Source: Cliona cf. orientalis
Lineage: Eukaryota; Porifera; Demospongiae; Clionaida; Clionaidae
Reading direction: 5' to 3'
DNA: 64,000 nucleotides
Assembly: GCA_963930775.1 (NCBI GenBank)
Contig: OZ005692.1
Span: forward strand, 5,442,135-5,506,134
The translations under genes and the position numbers were made by a program. Positions within the stretch are counted from its first letter, which is position 1. Each line of letters opens with the position of its first letter. Below the pieces are notes generated by a model. It did not search any database. It was not told the DNA's origin and saw only the letters and a program-made list of their open reading frames with translations. Shown here piece after piece: positions 1 through 12,559 of the stretch.

Positions 1-764
1 CCTCAGTGATGTTATGGACAAGAAGCTATCAAACTTCAGGATGTGCAGACATAGCTAGGGGATATTTATATTTTCAGTCAAGCCACCTCAAAGAAATTCT
101 AGCTGTAAGGTTAGATAGATACACACAGCACAAGGGGGCTGCTTCTGGGTGGTATTAATGACTTTTTGAGGTCTAATTTTTCTGAAAGACATCTTCCTTA
201 CTAAGCCAACTATATTAGATGCCATGGTGATTGATCACAGAGCCATCAGACTATGGTAGGATAATTGGTACTTAGTGGCTGGCTCACACTATAGATGATT
301 CTTAAGGTCTATAGTGAGATGAGTATTAAGGAAAAGATGCTTTGGACAACATTTGAGATGGCTCAAACTCATAATTAGACTCTAAACCTTAGATAATGGA
401 AATACTGTTAACAAACTACACTACATCAAGAGTAAGTATGTATTCTAGGACTATAATAAAAGGTCATCAGACATATTAACATCGATATCTATTTGTCATG
501 CTGGAACACTGACATGATAATAATATTACTATAGATATAATGCTTACCTAGCTAGCTACTACAATCATGGATCGAGGTACATGCATGCATACTCTTGCCA
601 TTATTGATCATACTCTGCTGAGGAAAAGATCATGAGACACTTGGTCCTGTAACAATTACTGAAATTATTAGAAATTCACCCTATAAATTTCACCCTGATA
701 AGAATATTAAGATCATGATCTGTACACATTGTCGAAATAATTACACATGGAATACATAATAATA
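1..764. other. No gene seen; window left edge
   Basis: AT-rich sequence without a convincing exon, splice-bounded reading frame or RNA gene on either strand. It lies downstream of the 3' end of the minus-strand Rab-GAP gene and may hold part of its 3' flank. Confidence 0.4.
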
Positions 765-965
765 TACCGTAGGACGGGTTTTAATTGCGTGGTTTAATAA
801 TTGCATTCTAGTCAAGTCAGGCCAAATTACGAATCCAATAATTGCGATGGACGACCCTGTACCGTACTATAGTGTTTATGTTTGCAAATCTATTAATTGC
901 GAAATGTAGAAAAACTCGCAATTCGCAATTAATAGATACTCGCAATTAAAACCCGACCTACGGTA
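765..965. mobile_element. MITE, TACCGTAGG family, copy 1
   Basis: About 201 bp bounded by inverted ends that begin TACCGTAGGACGGGTTTTAA and close with its near reverse complement. The interior is rich in AATTGCG motifs facing both ways. A second copy lies at 34613-34823. The TA at each end may be the target duplication of a Tc1/mariner-type nonautonomous element (inference). Confidence 0.75.
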
Positions 966-1036
966 ATATACATAATTATAATACTAACCACTCTGAGCAA
1001 GAAATTATGTATTCAATCTCAGATCATGTTACAAGG

Positions 1037-4000
1037 TCAGGTAATGGTCAGTTGAGGTTCAGATCTCAGTGCATCAAATTGTCTGTCAAACTTGTGGAAT
1101 TCGTGTTCATCTATAATGTAGTGTTGATGTAAATGTGTGGGTACATTATGCAGATTCACTGGGGGGGATGGTGCATCAGGGCTCAATCTGCCCGCGTGAA
1201 AGCCCAAACTGTCATAATTTGGAATTCCATGGCAGTAAATATCATTAGCTGCACGAGATTGTGAAAAATGTGAAGTAGAATCTCTCTGAATGGACATGTC
1301 TTCGTGCACGCATGACATGAGAGAGGGAGAGCATTTCTGTGTGGAGATATGTCGGGTACATTGGGAGTTTGTGACAGGGAGAGAAGGTGCACATCGAATG
1401 GCCTCACGATGACTGATTCCTTGATCCTGTGCTCGAGGGATAAATCCAGACTTTGGTGGTTCATTTAGAGGAGATAGCAGGAACTTGGTTTGACCTCCAG
1501 ATTGAATGCTGCAGTTTTCTATATCTGTAAAAAAGAAAGAATGATACTCGGGTGTATTGCTGCACTTCCCTGCATGACTTAGTATTATAGCTACATACTA
1601 ATATAATCACAATCATTACAGAATTGGATATTAACCTAATTATTTCATACAATGTCATTACCCCGCGCACATGCGCTAGGGGTAAAGTAATCGGTTTTGT
1701 CTGTCGTCGTCAGCACAAAAATAGCCAGATCTGGAGATCTAGGCGTCTGAGTGACTCGTAAGTACATGTACAGCATGTCCATCGATACCGTTGAAAAACT
1801 GGCTTCATTATGCTTCGAATCGTTAGGTAAGGTACATGAGTGTCGCAAATACTGCGTTTCGTTGGCCATGCCTATCAACACTACCCACCATGTGCTCTCT
1901 GCTCATGCACACAACCTGGCACACTATGTAGGTAAAGGTCGTCAATAGGCTTATGGCTTATGTGTACTGCTGTAGGTGGCATGGCATGGCTCTCACATCG
2001 ACGCTGCAGTGCACGGGGTATGTGCTCTGTAGAGCTCTAGTTTTGGATTATCATATATGTAGATATGGAAAGAGGGCCTAATGTGTATATGTACATACAT
2101 GTACATTAAAATCAACTGTAATCCAAACTAGAGCTCTATAGAGCATATACCCTGCGCGCTCTGTAGCGATGATAGTATTGCAACACTCTACTGCAGAGCT
2201 GTTTATGATTTGATGACCCTTTAATTTCCAACAGCAAGCTTGAGCATGCATAGTCGCATCAGCATATGCCAATAGAGTGGGTGTGGTCGATAAACCACTG
2301 GCATGCTGAACAGAAAATGCATGATTTGTAATGCTAGTAAGCCTTTTTGAGCAATTCGAAGGGCATACAAACCAGTTTTTCATCGCTATCTACCGATTGG
2401 TTGTGCTTACAGCATGCACAGATGCCTAGAATGCGAGATCTGGCTATTTTCGTGCCAACCACGACGACAACAACAACAACAGACAGACAAACCAATTACT
2501 TTACCCCTTGCACATGCATGAAAGGTAATTAGCTTAAGAGTAAAGGCTCATAATATTAAGGATATTACAATAGAGAATAACCGTATAAAGGCACTGCATC
2601 AGCATGTATTGGCGAAATAACGATATTATTTTAGTGATTTTTATGTATTTCTCTGGGCCAGGAAAATGGTAATGTTCAGTTTGCATCTCTTTTCTGGATT
2701 TATTGCTACATAAAGTATATAATTATGTTGGGCTTGACTTATCAATAGCAGTGGCTACAACAACCACAGCCTGTGCTTGCATGAGCACAATGTTCAAAAT
2801 TTTCAGATTTGCAATTGGTTAACATGTACATGTATAGCCCTTGTATTATTGCAAGAGAGAACTGTAATGATCTACAAAATTCATACCAGTGTTGCTTGAA
2901 TCAAGTGTTTTTTGAGGAGACAGCATAAATGGTGAAGTTATTGCAGTCAGTGGAGCCTCTCCGAACATCCTACGCCACAGTTCATCTCTCTGACCCTGCA
3001 TGAATGATGCAAGTACATGTAGCTACACTAAAGTTGCATGTACTCAATGAATTCCATATCCAAATAATATTATGAACTCGTAAATGCGAGTGAAAGGTAG
3101 GTCTTAAGATGGCTATCACTATTAATACAATAATACATGTACATTAATTTTTATGCAGGCTCTCAGACTGAAGACTGAAGCTTTAATCCTCACACACGCA
3201 CACACTTGTATGTGTGTCAGGCTCCCTCGATAAGAGTTAGTCATCACTGAGCCATAACTATACACGTAATTGCATAGTTTATATATACACTTGATAATGG
3301 TACAAACCTTAATCTTGTTGGAGTGCAGAGTTGATAGCCTTTGTCTGGTCCTGACAAACCCAACCAATGGAGGAGGGGCACAGCCCTCACTCGATACCAG
3401 GTGCTGAATAATACAGCGTACATGTATATGTATCATGAAAGTCCAATTTTGCATCAGTAGTCTATACATGCATTTGTAGGTAGACACCACACTTCATAAT
3501 ATATTATTCATCTTGAAGATTAGTCTTATATAGCCTATTACCTCCATCCATAAACATACACACAACTTGCAAGTAAATAGCCCATGCATGCATACAACAT
3601 ACATGTACATACACTATATGTAATGATCATCATACTTCCACAACCTCTAAATATCAACTCACCCTTAATTCATAGGGGCAGTACTCATCAGCCCTCAGCT
3701 GCTCCAGTAATGATCTGGCTATCTCCTGTACAGGCTTCAGGGGGACACACCCACAGATACCCATCGAAAACTGCTCCACAAAATGCATGATATCGTATAT
3801 GTAGAAAGATTAAAATATGACAGCAGAACATTGTTGAAAACCCAAATCCTCAATTATATACACATACTACATGTATTAACACTAGGGAACCTCGACAAGA
3901 TCAATAATTAAACTTTAAACTTGATAATTAAATTTTAAACTCAACACATGCATACCCACAATGATGACACTAAATTTAAAGTCCATCAATAGCAACTCAG

Positions 4001-7000
4001 AGCCAATTCACTAAATCTAATGTTTGCTGAAGTTATCAGCTATACAGTACCATAGTGTCCCAGGCAAGCACTCACTCCCGGGTAAGCACCCATGTCGCAT
4101 TTCAAGGGGTCAATGAAGCAGCTTCCATACAAACGTATGGAAGTATATCCCGGGTACATGTGTAAGTATCTATGTGGGCAGGGTTTCATCCAGTGGGGGA
4201 GGTGGGGGGGAAGCTTCCCCCTCAAAACACCCAGCTTCCCCCCCAAAAAGAAAGAGAGAAAGAAGAAAAGAGGAAAAGGAGAGAGAAAGAGGTGCATGGT
4301 GGGGGAAGGGGAGCGTGTATATTTTTGCGTCGCATTGCAAGTGATCAGTATAGTCTCCTACTTCATGACTCAATTATTTAAGAGCACTAGATAAAACTAT
4401 GTAATACCTCATGATATCAGAAAACATAATCATTAATCCATATCAATGCTTAATTGGGGGAGGGGTCACGGTGCGTGAAACTACCACGCCCACTTCTCCC
4501 CCAAAAATTTCTTTCTGGATGAAACCCTGGTGGGTCAAAATCACGGGTGCCATGGGTGCTTACCCAGGACACTACGGCACCACCAAAATTAATGTGTATT
4601 AGCACTCGTGACTCTAACCATATTACTATGTTTATACCTCCATGAGTGACTCCACAGTGGAACACTGCATTAGCTGAGATTTGTAGTGTACCAGAATGGC
4701 CACACAAACAAAGAGCTCATAGCGAGAGGTGGAGTGGTTACACCAGATGGTCTGCAAAGATATGCACAAAATTGTCAAAATTAATATTGTACAGGGATTC
4801 AATTTTCATTTTACTGTTGATCATCTACCAGCTAATGGCAAGACCACTAAAGGCACAAAAAGGGATATCAGATCGCTGATCCATGAAAACTGAAGCCCTC
4901 AAGAATTTCCCACTAACCATACATGTACATGTACATGTAGTAACAAACACAGTTTACCTCCCACAGGGAAAGTACATCTTCAAATGAAAATTCTCTTTTA
5001 AAGTTCAATAGCAGACCTCTACATGGATAAGGTGTGTGCGTGTGTGTGTTTGTAAGTACATGTGTACACATACCGTGATGCAGTGTGTATCATATATACA
5101 TGTACAGTGCCATATTACGTGATAGGAAGAGGGAGCCATAAATTAAGGCTAAGGAATTCCAGGCACTCTAAAATCCCATACAAACAACAAACACTGTCCC
5201 TTAAAGACAGTCCTGTTGTAGGGTACATGTAAGTGCAGAGGGGCTTTTCATTTACAGTAAAATTTAATATCTGAAATCAGACAAGCTAGATGCCACAGTG
5301 ACGAAATACGAACCCCTCAAAATTCTTTGCAGCTGACACTAGATGTGGAATAGGTCTATATGAAATGCAATAAACTGGATTTCTTAGAGGACAAATAATA
5401 TACAACATTTTACGTGTGCATGCAAAACATGTGTGAACACCTTTGCCAAATCTTCTATAATGCTGAATTTCAGAACTACATGTACACAGAGTAGATAACA
5501 TGGAACTTAAAGCAATGGCATTAACTGCAACACTGATGATGATGGAGTTGTGGCTCATACTTTTATCATGCATGCATGCACTATAGCTATGAGCAATTGT
5601 ACCTATAGCAGAAGAGCCAGTCTTCACCTTCATAAAGTGAATCTGCACAAATTAAAGCAATGGATTCATGCATAATATCAAAGAGCTAACGTCTTCTAGA
5701 TATCAGGAGCACATGAGCCACCAAAAGTGGCAAAGGAACATGAAACTTCCATGTATGCCCATGTGTCTTCGAAGTACAAATTTGTGCATCTACTGGAAAT
5801 ATCCTAGTCCCACACATATAACCACGCCCAGTTTCGCACGTGGATTTATACTTCGATGGCACGAACGTTTTACACTCCTTCACCACCTTCAACAGCTCAT
5901 AATATAATGCTCCTGATAATAGTATATGTACATGTGTACATAATTATTTTGCACAATGTCATGTACATGTGTGTACACATGTACATATGTACTGTAGGAT
6001 AAGCATATTGTACTGTATGATCAACAGCATACAGTGTTTCAATTTGACAACCACAGTAAAACTGTAGCCACAGAGGTTACAGAAAATTTAAAGGAACTGT
6101 ATCAGCATAATAATAAAAACGTTAAATGTTATTTTTTGATTTTCCTGGGCCAGATAAATGGGAACATGTTCTGCACATTATTGTAGTTTTGTGACATCGG
6201 GATCACGCCACTTACCCATGCCTGACCGGCTGGTGTAGCACTGCGCTCACGATCAGGTGAGAGAGCTAGCAAAATCAACATCGCCAGGATTCTGAGTGGT
6301 GCAGAAGAATCGGTTTGTTTCTCCTTACAATATTTAGTCTTCATTTCTGTGCTTACCTGCCATCATAAGGTGTGTAAGGCTCGATAAAACTACAGCTATG
6401 GGTGCAGTAGGTGCTATGCAGCCAGTGATACTGCCTGTGCTTGCACGCGCTTGATGTCACGTTGTGTGGTTGATTTCAAATGTTTCTGAAAATAATAACA
6501 CATGGCCCTTATATCCCGATACAGTGCCTTTAAGCTCAACCATACATGAACACAGAAACACAAGTAACAGAAATCACACCCAACTTAAGAGTGTATACAA
6601 ACGGCAAACAGAAATGGAATGATATCGTTTAGATGGAATGGAACAGAAATGGAATGTCAAAACTTTTCTACATGTACTTCCTACTGTACATTATCACATA
6701 CATGTACAATGTAGCCTACCAATATGAGTGTGCAGCTGTGAGTCAGCATAGAGGCAGAGGCGAGACAGCTCACATAGGGGCTGACTCAGGCTAAGGTCAC
6801 TGAAATTAGACCTCTGTAGGGGGGAACAATACGTAGCAATTATCAAAAGTGTGGGAATGATCGGGCTTACTAACCTACATGTACCGTGTTTATTTAAACA
6901 CTAGTTGCGGCTACTATTAATTTCAGCCTTGCTGGAGTGTGGCTGCTAATCAAGGGTTTTATTAATCTTGAAGCGATACTTCTTGATGACATTGACACAA

Positions 7001-10000
7001 TAGAGTCTGACTCGTTTTTCAGGACTGATTTTCAAATATTCGTGATGGATGATCAATAATTAAGCAGCAGAACCACGCCAAGGACATTTTCTGCACCTCG
7101 AACTAACGATCGTTCATGGCTTGCAATTGTGACCATGCCCACTTAAATTGTGTTCGCACATGAATGCGGCTGCTAATCGGGGTGCGGCTTCTATTCGAAT
7201 AAATACAGTATAAGGGAAATAGTATTTGCATGCTTGTTTGGATAGCTATATACATGTATTATCCTACCTACATCTGATTCAGTATCATGTATACGTATGC
7301 ACGCACTATTCAGTGCATGCAAAAGCTATTTAGTGCTTACTGACACCTACCCTAATCATGGATACATGTATCCCCTACACCAATATTTTCATTTCGATGC
7401 ATAGAAAAGTGCAATGCACATGTACATGTAGATAATAAGTTATATCATGCATGTACATGTAGTTACTGTAGTGACTGAGAATAATAAAAGGTCACATACC
7501 ATTCTCTGTAGGACATTCACCAGACACCAGAAAGACTGGTGCTCACTCTGAAACACAATCATCAGTGGAGAGAGAAGTTCATTCATTCCCTGAACATATC
7601 CTACAAAAATATAAACATTTTCTTGAATACTTCCCACTGGTGCTATTAATTACCCCATGTGCATGTATAAGGGTAGAGCAATCAGTTCTGCCAGCCTGCT
7701 TCTCAACTTTGATTATCACCACAAAAATCAGCAGATTTAAGGATACAGGCATCATGCACAGTACATGTAGCTGGTATATTAAACAGTCAAAGATATGATA
7801 AAAGATGAGTTTTCTATATTTGATATGAGTGCTACAGTTCTATTTGGCCATGCCTATCAAACATACCTAGTACTGCCATGTGCCACTACATGTACTTCTC
7901 AGTATACAGTGTAGGTAAGGGTCATCAAATCACCTTATACCACCGCATACTACTGCCAGTGCTATTCAACAGGCATGCAAAGCTCAGTCAGTGCATGCTG
8001 TGCCAGTACACTCAAGGGCGGGAAGAAATAAGGGCAGGTTCAATGATAGTATTAACACTGTACATGCAATACTTTAGCACTCATAATGCATAATGCACTC
8101 CTAGCAATTTTAGCCAAAACGAATGTGAAATCCTAACTTGATCGTGATAAATCAACTTTACTGTACGATCAAGCGATCGTAATATAAAGCATTTTAAGTA
8201 GGTATGATCACAACATGCTGAGGCGCGAACCACTGAATATTGAGCTACATGTACATGTATTGAACCAGGAACCCAAGAGTACACACACTCTTACATGTAT
8301 TTGTTGCCACAAAGTAAGTATGCAAAATCTGTAAGGCATGGATCATACATATACATGTACAGTGGACTCTCCGAATAACGGACACCTTGGTACATAGGCT
8401 TCTGTCCTTTATTCGGGGTATGTCCTTTATTGGGGTGTTTTACTTTAGTCACCCCCACTTCACCTAATATTAATTTTATAGCCTATAATTCATTGTTATA
8501 AATAAATTCATGACGTATTCAAGTGTTTTCATGACATTGTATGGCTAGCTACTTGCCATTTGAGCATGCATGCAAGTAAAGCAGTGGCTGTTGTCATTAC
8601 TATAGCTGGACAAAGTACTACCGTTTTTTAGAGTGTCTAGATGTATTGCTGTCTTACTTTTTTGTACAGATTATTAATAATGCCATGAACTGCATGCAAG
8701 AAGGTCGTGGGCGGGGTTAGCCACACCCACCGCCGTCCGCTAGTCGGAACATTTTTTTGTATAGTACTGTATTACTTCGTGCAAGCTGCTGTGTCCGTTA
8801 TCCGGAATTTGGAGGTTGTCCGCTATTCAGGTGCTGCTACTGTATTAAACATACGGAGATATCGGTTGGTACATATAGCAGTGTCCGTTATTTGGTAGAG
8901 GTCCGTTATTGGGAGTGTCCGTTAATAGAGAGTCCACTGTACATGTATTGTTGGTGGAAACAAAAGATCAGCATATAAGGTTTTCCACATAATATTATGC
9001 TGTACACATTGTGCCGGGAGTCTTGCTTCATTGTAGCCATAAATAAAACCAACTAGAGCTCTATGGAGCACATACCCCGTGCACTGCAGCGGAGAGCTCC
9101 ATGTGAACCTGTTGACGACCTTTACCTATAATTACGTCCAGAGTCCCAATTAGAAAAAAACTATTCGGCCGACCGATGAGGTAATTGTGATGTAAAATAT
9201 GATGTAAAATATGACGAAAATGCGGTTAAGACTGTTTCAAAATGTTTAGCACGCATGAAAGCTTGTTGGGGCCCAGAATTCGAGCCTAGCGTAGAAGACA
9301 TCGTGGACTATCCGATGATATCCTTATGGCGTTTCTCTCAGTTCGCTTTCTCTAGCGAGCTCGCTTTCAGGGCAGGGGGATTTCCCTATTCAGTCGAGCA
9401 CGTGGCAGATGAAGGTCAACCGGCTCAAGCCGCGCGCCCCAATATTGTACTCGCATACGGAGCATGCGCGGTTTGTCAATGTGTCCTAGTTCGAATTTAT
9501 GGCGGCTTATTCATGAGGGACTCTGGACGTAGTCTCCAAGTTGTTCATATTATCTCCCCAGTAGCAATTTATTTTTCTGTGGTTATGAGGTAATTATAGT
9601 GTAATTATGATGAAACCTATAGTGTAATCTATGAGGTAATTATGAGAAAATTCAGGGCCTCGCTGGAGCCTTTCTGAGACTTGAAAATCAGTAAATATGT
9701 AGAGTATCTTACGTGTGTATCCAGCGAATAGATTACAAGCTGAGCGCTACTTTCTCTGAGAAGTACTGTTGGTTGAACTTCACGTGTTTTCTTGGCTTAC
9801 GTAATGCCATGGATAAATAAAGCTAGCCTTGCGCTATATATAGCACGCATCACTGCCACAAGGGGCTGGCCCGCGCGCGACTGCAGCAGCGTGACCAACC
9901 TGAACTTCGGAAGGAATACTGTACATGTGTTGTCGAGTTCGTCTCTGTGATTGAAGCATCGAAACTCGTCGCTATCAAGGTTGAGAGTCGATCTTAGACG

Positions 10001-11008
10001 CCATCTCCATGATTTCTGGGGCCAGGCCAGGATCGATCGATGTGTACGCATTCTATTGACGACCTTTTACCACATGCACCATTACACTGTGCAGCTACTG
10101 GGGAGATGGTCAAGGGTTCATAATACTTTTGCCTGGTTGTGCACATGAGCAGAAAGCATATGGTCTGTAGTGGGTAGTGTCCATAGGCGTGGCCAATAAA
10201 ATGAAGTATTTATGACACATACATGTATGTGTCTTGCCAAACTATTCAAAGCCTAATGAAGCTAGTTTTTCAACAAATATGTTGTAATAATTATGAGTCG
10301 CTCAGACGCCTAAATCTCCAGATCTGGTGATTTTTGTGTAGGTAATGAACAATGAAAGACCAAAACGATTGCTTTATCCCTTCGCATGCACACGGGGTAA
10401 TGAGTGCATGCACATGTAGCACACAAACGACAAACAAACATCTGCGTATATATGATACATGTACCTAGCTGAGGGTCATATAGGGCGAATGTTCCCAGGA
10501 TCCTTTTCAGTGCATTGATATTCTCATGTCCTCCTTCTCCTCCAAAGTAGTCCAAGTGACAGTCAGTGCGAACACTATCCTTCTCTAAAACATGTACATG
10601 TATGTATTATGCCAGAAATGTGACAAACACCAGCTCTTAATCATGTACATGTACATGTAGGTGACATATGACAACAGTACATCATACCAAGAGAGTACAT
10701 TGGCTAATGTACTCTACTCTTGATTTTACTTCCAAAACAGTGCACCACAAATAACTTACCTATAATCCTGATATACTGTGACAATTCAGTACTACATCTG
10801 CCACCATCAACCATTTCTTCCAACTGCTGGCTAAGTCTCTCATACTCCAACCTGATGGTGGTGTGCACAAGTTACCTAGCCAACTTGAATACACCAAAAT
10901 GTACCTCATTTCTTGATCTCGTCTTTCTCTTTCTGCTTTTGTTGACGAGAAAGAAAAGTAACCAAGAAGAAACTTCCATGACTCAGCTCGAACATCTGGC
11001 GAGTTACC
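1037..11008 (-). CDS. TBC-domain Rab GTPase-activating protein (12 exons resolved, 5' end missing)
   Basis: Minus-strand exons: 11008-10905, 10851-10760, 10584-10465, 7600-7500, 6813-6720, 5642-5603, 5018-4958, 4751-4638, 3770-3663, 3403-3308, 2995-2887, 1524-1037. Each is bounded by AG/GT and all phases join, giving 508 residues to the stop. The TBC domain starts near residue 2 with SPDVRAESWKFLLGYF. It carries both catalytic fingers: IEKDSVR (65-71, fits IxxDxxR) and YVQ (107-109) in GYVQGMNELLSP. It continues through FWCLVNVLQRM, FKREFSFEDVLSLWE and a helical end. A Ser/Pro-rich tail of about 160 residues, unlike anything I recognise, fills the last exon. Known: TBC proteins stimulate GTP hydrolysis by Rab GTPases on membranes, using the Arg and Gln fingers. 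The subfamily is unclear (TBC1D15/16/25-like). The first exon before 11008 must end in phase 0 and was not resolved. Confidence 0.85.
1659..2045. repeat. CCCCGCGCGC-ended dispersed repeat, copy A
   Basis: One end is TTACCCCGCGCACATGCGC with a following GGGGTAAAG. The other is GGGGTATGTGCTCTGTAGAG then CTCTAG. The interior has CCAGATCTGGAGATCTAGGC and a GCATGGC/GTCGTCAA block shared with the other copies. It lies in the last intron of the Rab-GAP gene. Confidence 0.7.
2122..2532. repeat. CCCCGCGCGC-ended dispersed repeat, copy B, inverted to copy A
   Basis: The order is reversed relative to copy A: it opens with ACTAGAGCTCTATAGAGCAT and ends with CTTTACCCCTTGCACATGCA. Copies A and B face each other across about 80 bp. 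Confidence 0.65.
6882..7210. mobile_element. MITE-like inverted-repeat element (GCGGCTRCTATTAAT family)
   Basis: Ends are TACCGTGTTTATTTAAACAC and, inverted, AATAAATACAGTA. The inner arms carry TTGCGGCTACTATTAAT on one side and GGTGCGGCTTCTATTCGAAT on the other. Related fragments lie near 14047-14260 and 14905-15110. Confidence 0.55.
7647..7935. repeat. Degenerate CCCCGCGC-type dispersed repeat, copy C
   Basis: Begins ATTACCCCATGTGCATG and carries the TTGGCCATGCCTATCAA block also seen in copy A, followed by GGGTCATCAA. It is strongly decayed and the right boundary is approximate. It sits in a Rab-GAP intron. Confidence 0.4.
8360..8939. mobile_element. Tc1/mariner-like MITE with CAGTGGACTCTC ends
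   Basis: 580 bp with perfect 12-bp terminal inverted repeats, CAGTGGACTCTC and GAGAGTCCACTG, each flanked by TA (8358-8359 and 8940-8941). Subterminal motifs such as GTCCGTTATT repeat in several directions. No transposase is visible. TA duplication plus CAGT ends fit a nonautonomous Tc1/mariner element. It lies in the 2.9-kb Rab-GAP intron 10464-7601. Confidence 0.8.
9051..10403. repeat. CCCCGCGCGC-ended repeat, copy D, split by a 1-kb repeat
   Basis: The left piece (9051-9128) has CTAGAGCTCTATGGAGCACA and TACCCCGTGC. The right piece (about 10056-10403) runs through CCAGATCTGGTGATTTTTGT to CTTTATCCC and ACACGGGGTAA. TTGACGACCTTTACC is present on both sides of the inserted 1-kb block, at 9113 and 10056. 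Confidence 0.55.
9131..10118 (+). repeat. 1-kb dispersed repeat, copy 1 (inverted copy near 37 kb)
   Basis: Begins with ACGTCCAGAGTCCCAATTAG. It is almost the same as the reverse complement of 36718-37688. The reading frame from 9255 encodes PEFEPSVEDIVDYPMISLWR and then RFSQFAFSSELAFRAGGFPY. That peptide is conserved in the other copy, with synonymous and conservative changes before it diverges. Its function is not recognised. It may be a transposon-encoded remnant. Confidence 0.65.
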
Positions 11009-11524
11009 CTGTTATTAAATTCAAATACCTGTCATCGTAGAAGAATCATGAGAAATAGGGAAGTCTTTCCCCAGCTACGGCTCAGCGGTGCCTGCCCTCT
11101 TGAAGACTACTGTTAGATAGTATCCACTCCCTACTCAGATGCACCTCCTCCAGCTGAAATAAACCCTCTCATATCCTCCAAATGAAATACTCATTCCTAT
11201 ATACATGTAGCCCCTCCAAACAACATAATTTTCTAGGATACCTTGTAAAATGTCCATTTTTTGATCGAATATTCATCCAAGGCTTTACCATAAATATCTA
11301 AAAATGACGGCCACACACTGGATGAGATCTGCTGCATGGTCAGCTTGGTTGTACCGCATACTATTAACAGTAGCCACCCATTATCAATTGTGTGCCGGAC
11401 AAAGGCGCGATTGGCGGGAATTTCAAAGGACACTATAGCCACGCCCACCACACGAAACGTGCGCACCTTGATTATACCAACACCTAAGGGGGCGGAGATC
11501 ACAAAGGGAGCAGCAGAGTCAGAG
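11009..11524. promoter_or_regulatory. Probable shared upstream region of Rab-GAP (-) and kinase (+)
   Basis: The divergent genes are about 0.5 kb apart here. The region holds TTGGCGGGAA (11411-11420), a match to the E2F consensus, next to AAAGGCGCGA, and a GCCACGCCCACCAC GC-box-like stretch. The missing first exon of the Rab-GAP gene probably also lies here. Promoter function is inferred from position and motifs only. Confidence 0.4.
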
Positions 11525-12559
11525 ATGGGTCCTCGAGTGAGCAGACCAGCTTTAGAAAATTGCCTCCAAGATCTACCGGGAGTGAAAATCGACAGTAAGC
11601 AAGTGGAAGAGACCGAAGAAATCCTCGGCAGCGGAGCATACGGCGAAGTCATAGTGGCATTATACAATGGGGTGAGATATGCAAGTAAGAAACTACACGA
11701 AGCACTGGTCGAAAACGACGAGCGGATATCTCCTAATGATCCGAATTCCCCTGTGCGTAAATTCAGGGAGGAATGCCAACGAATGAGTCAACTGAGACAT
11801 CCAAATATAGTGCAATTTATCGGTGTGTACTTTTAGCCAAATGCGCCACCTTGTCTCCTGATGGAGCTGCTTCCAATATGCCTTGCTAACTTTTTAGAGG
11901 ATAAATCCAACATAGGATTCGACAGGAAGTGCTTCATTCTCCTTGACGTTGCAAAGGGTTTGCTGTGTCTGCATAGCCACAGTCCCCCAATCATCCATCG
12001 TGATCTGACGGCCAACAATGTCTTACTGACTTCTGGCTTGACAGCAAAGATTGCTGATTTTGGAGTTGCTCGGTATCTGCCTCTACCAACTGAAACAGGA
12101 GGTCAGTATATGACCATTTGCCCTGGTAACCTCAACTACATGCCACCAGAAGCCAAGAAAGAGAATGCATTATACGATACAAAATTGGATATTTTTTCCT
12201 TTGGCCACCTAACCATGTACGTTGCAACTATGAAGTGGCCAATACTGACAGATAAGAGTTTTGAAAATCCAGTAACTGGTGATACGGAGTATCGCACAGA
12301 GATTGAGCGTAGGAACGAAAGTCTTCAAATGATGACAAAAGAGAATCTGAAGCTACGTCAATTAGCCGTATTATGCCTACAAGACGATGCCAATCAAAGG
12401 CCAATGGCCAAGAGTATTATTGAACTATTAACAGAGATGATTCCAGACACAAAATCTAAATCGCAGACATTACTGGATGAAATGGACCAACTTAAGCAGA
12501 AGTTACAAGCCAAAATGGACGAAGTTGAGGAATTAAAAAAACAATTGGCTATACTTAGG
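11525..12559 (+). pseudogene. TKL-type protein kinase with an in-frame stop
   Basis: The start at 11525 (MGPRVSRPALE) is preferred over the in-frame ATG at 11336, because the upstream part looks like promoter sequence. Seen: glycine loop LGSGAYGEV (34-42), catalytic Lys at 55 or 56 in YASKKLHEAL, LRHPNIVQFIGVYF, then TAG at 11834-11836 (codon 104). The same frame resumes PNAPPCLLMELLP, HRDLTANN (158-165), DFG (178-180), a PPEA motif, IFSFG and a C-terminal coiled coil of about 50 residues. A clean donor (AGG/gtgagt) follows at 12559. Known: TKL kinases phosphorylate Ser/Thr, and HRDLTANN loops are typical of sponge and cnidarian expansions. All catalytic motifs are intact, so a single nonsense mutation, recoding or a base error could each explain the stop. 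The next exon may be at 18666 (same phase), which would need a 6.1-kb intron. Confidence 0.7.

Noticed and set aside
11233-11667. 144-codon minus-strand frame in the kinase 5' region
   Set aside because: It is antisense to the kinase glycine loop and shows no domain of its own.
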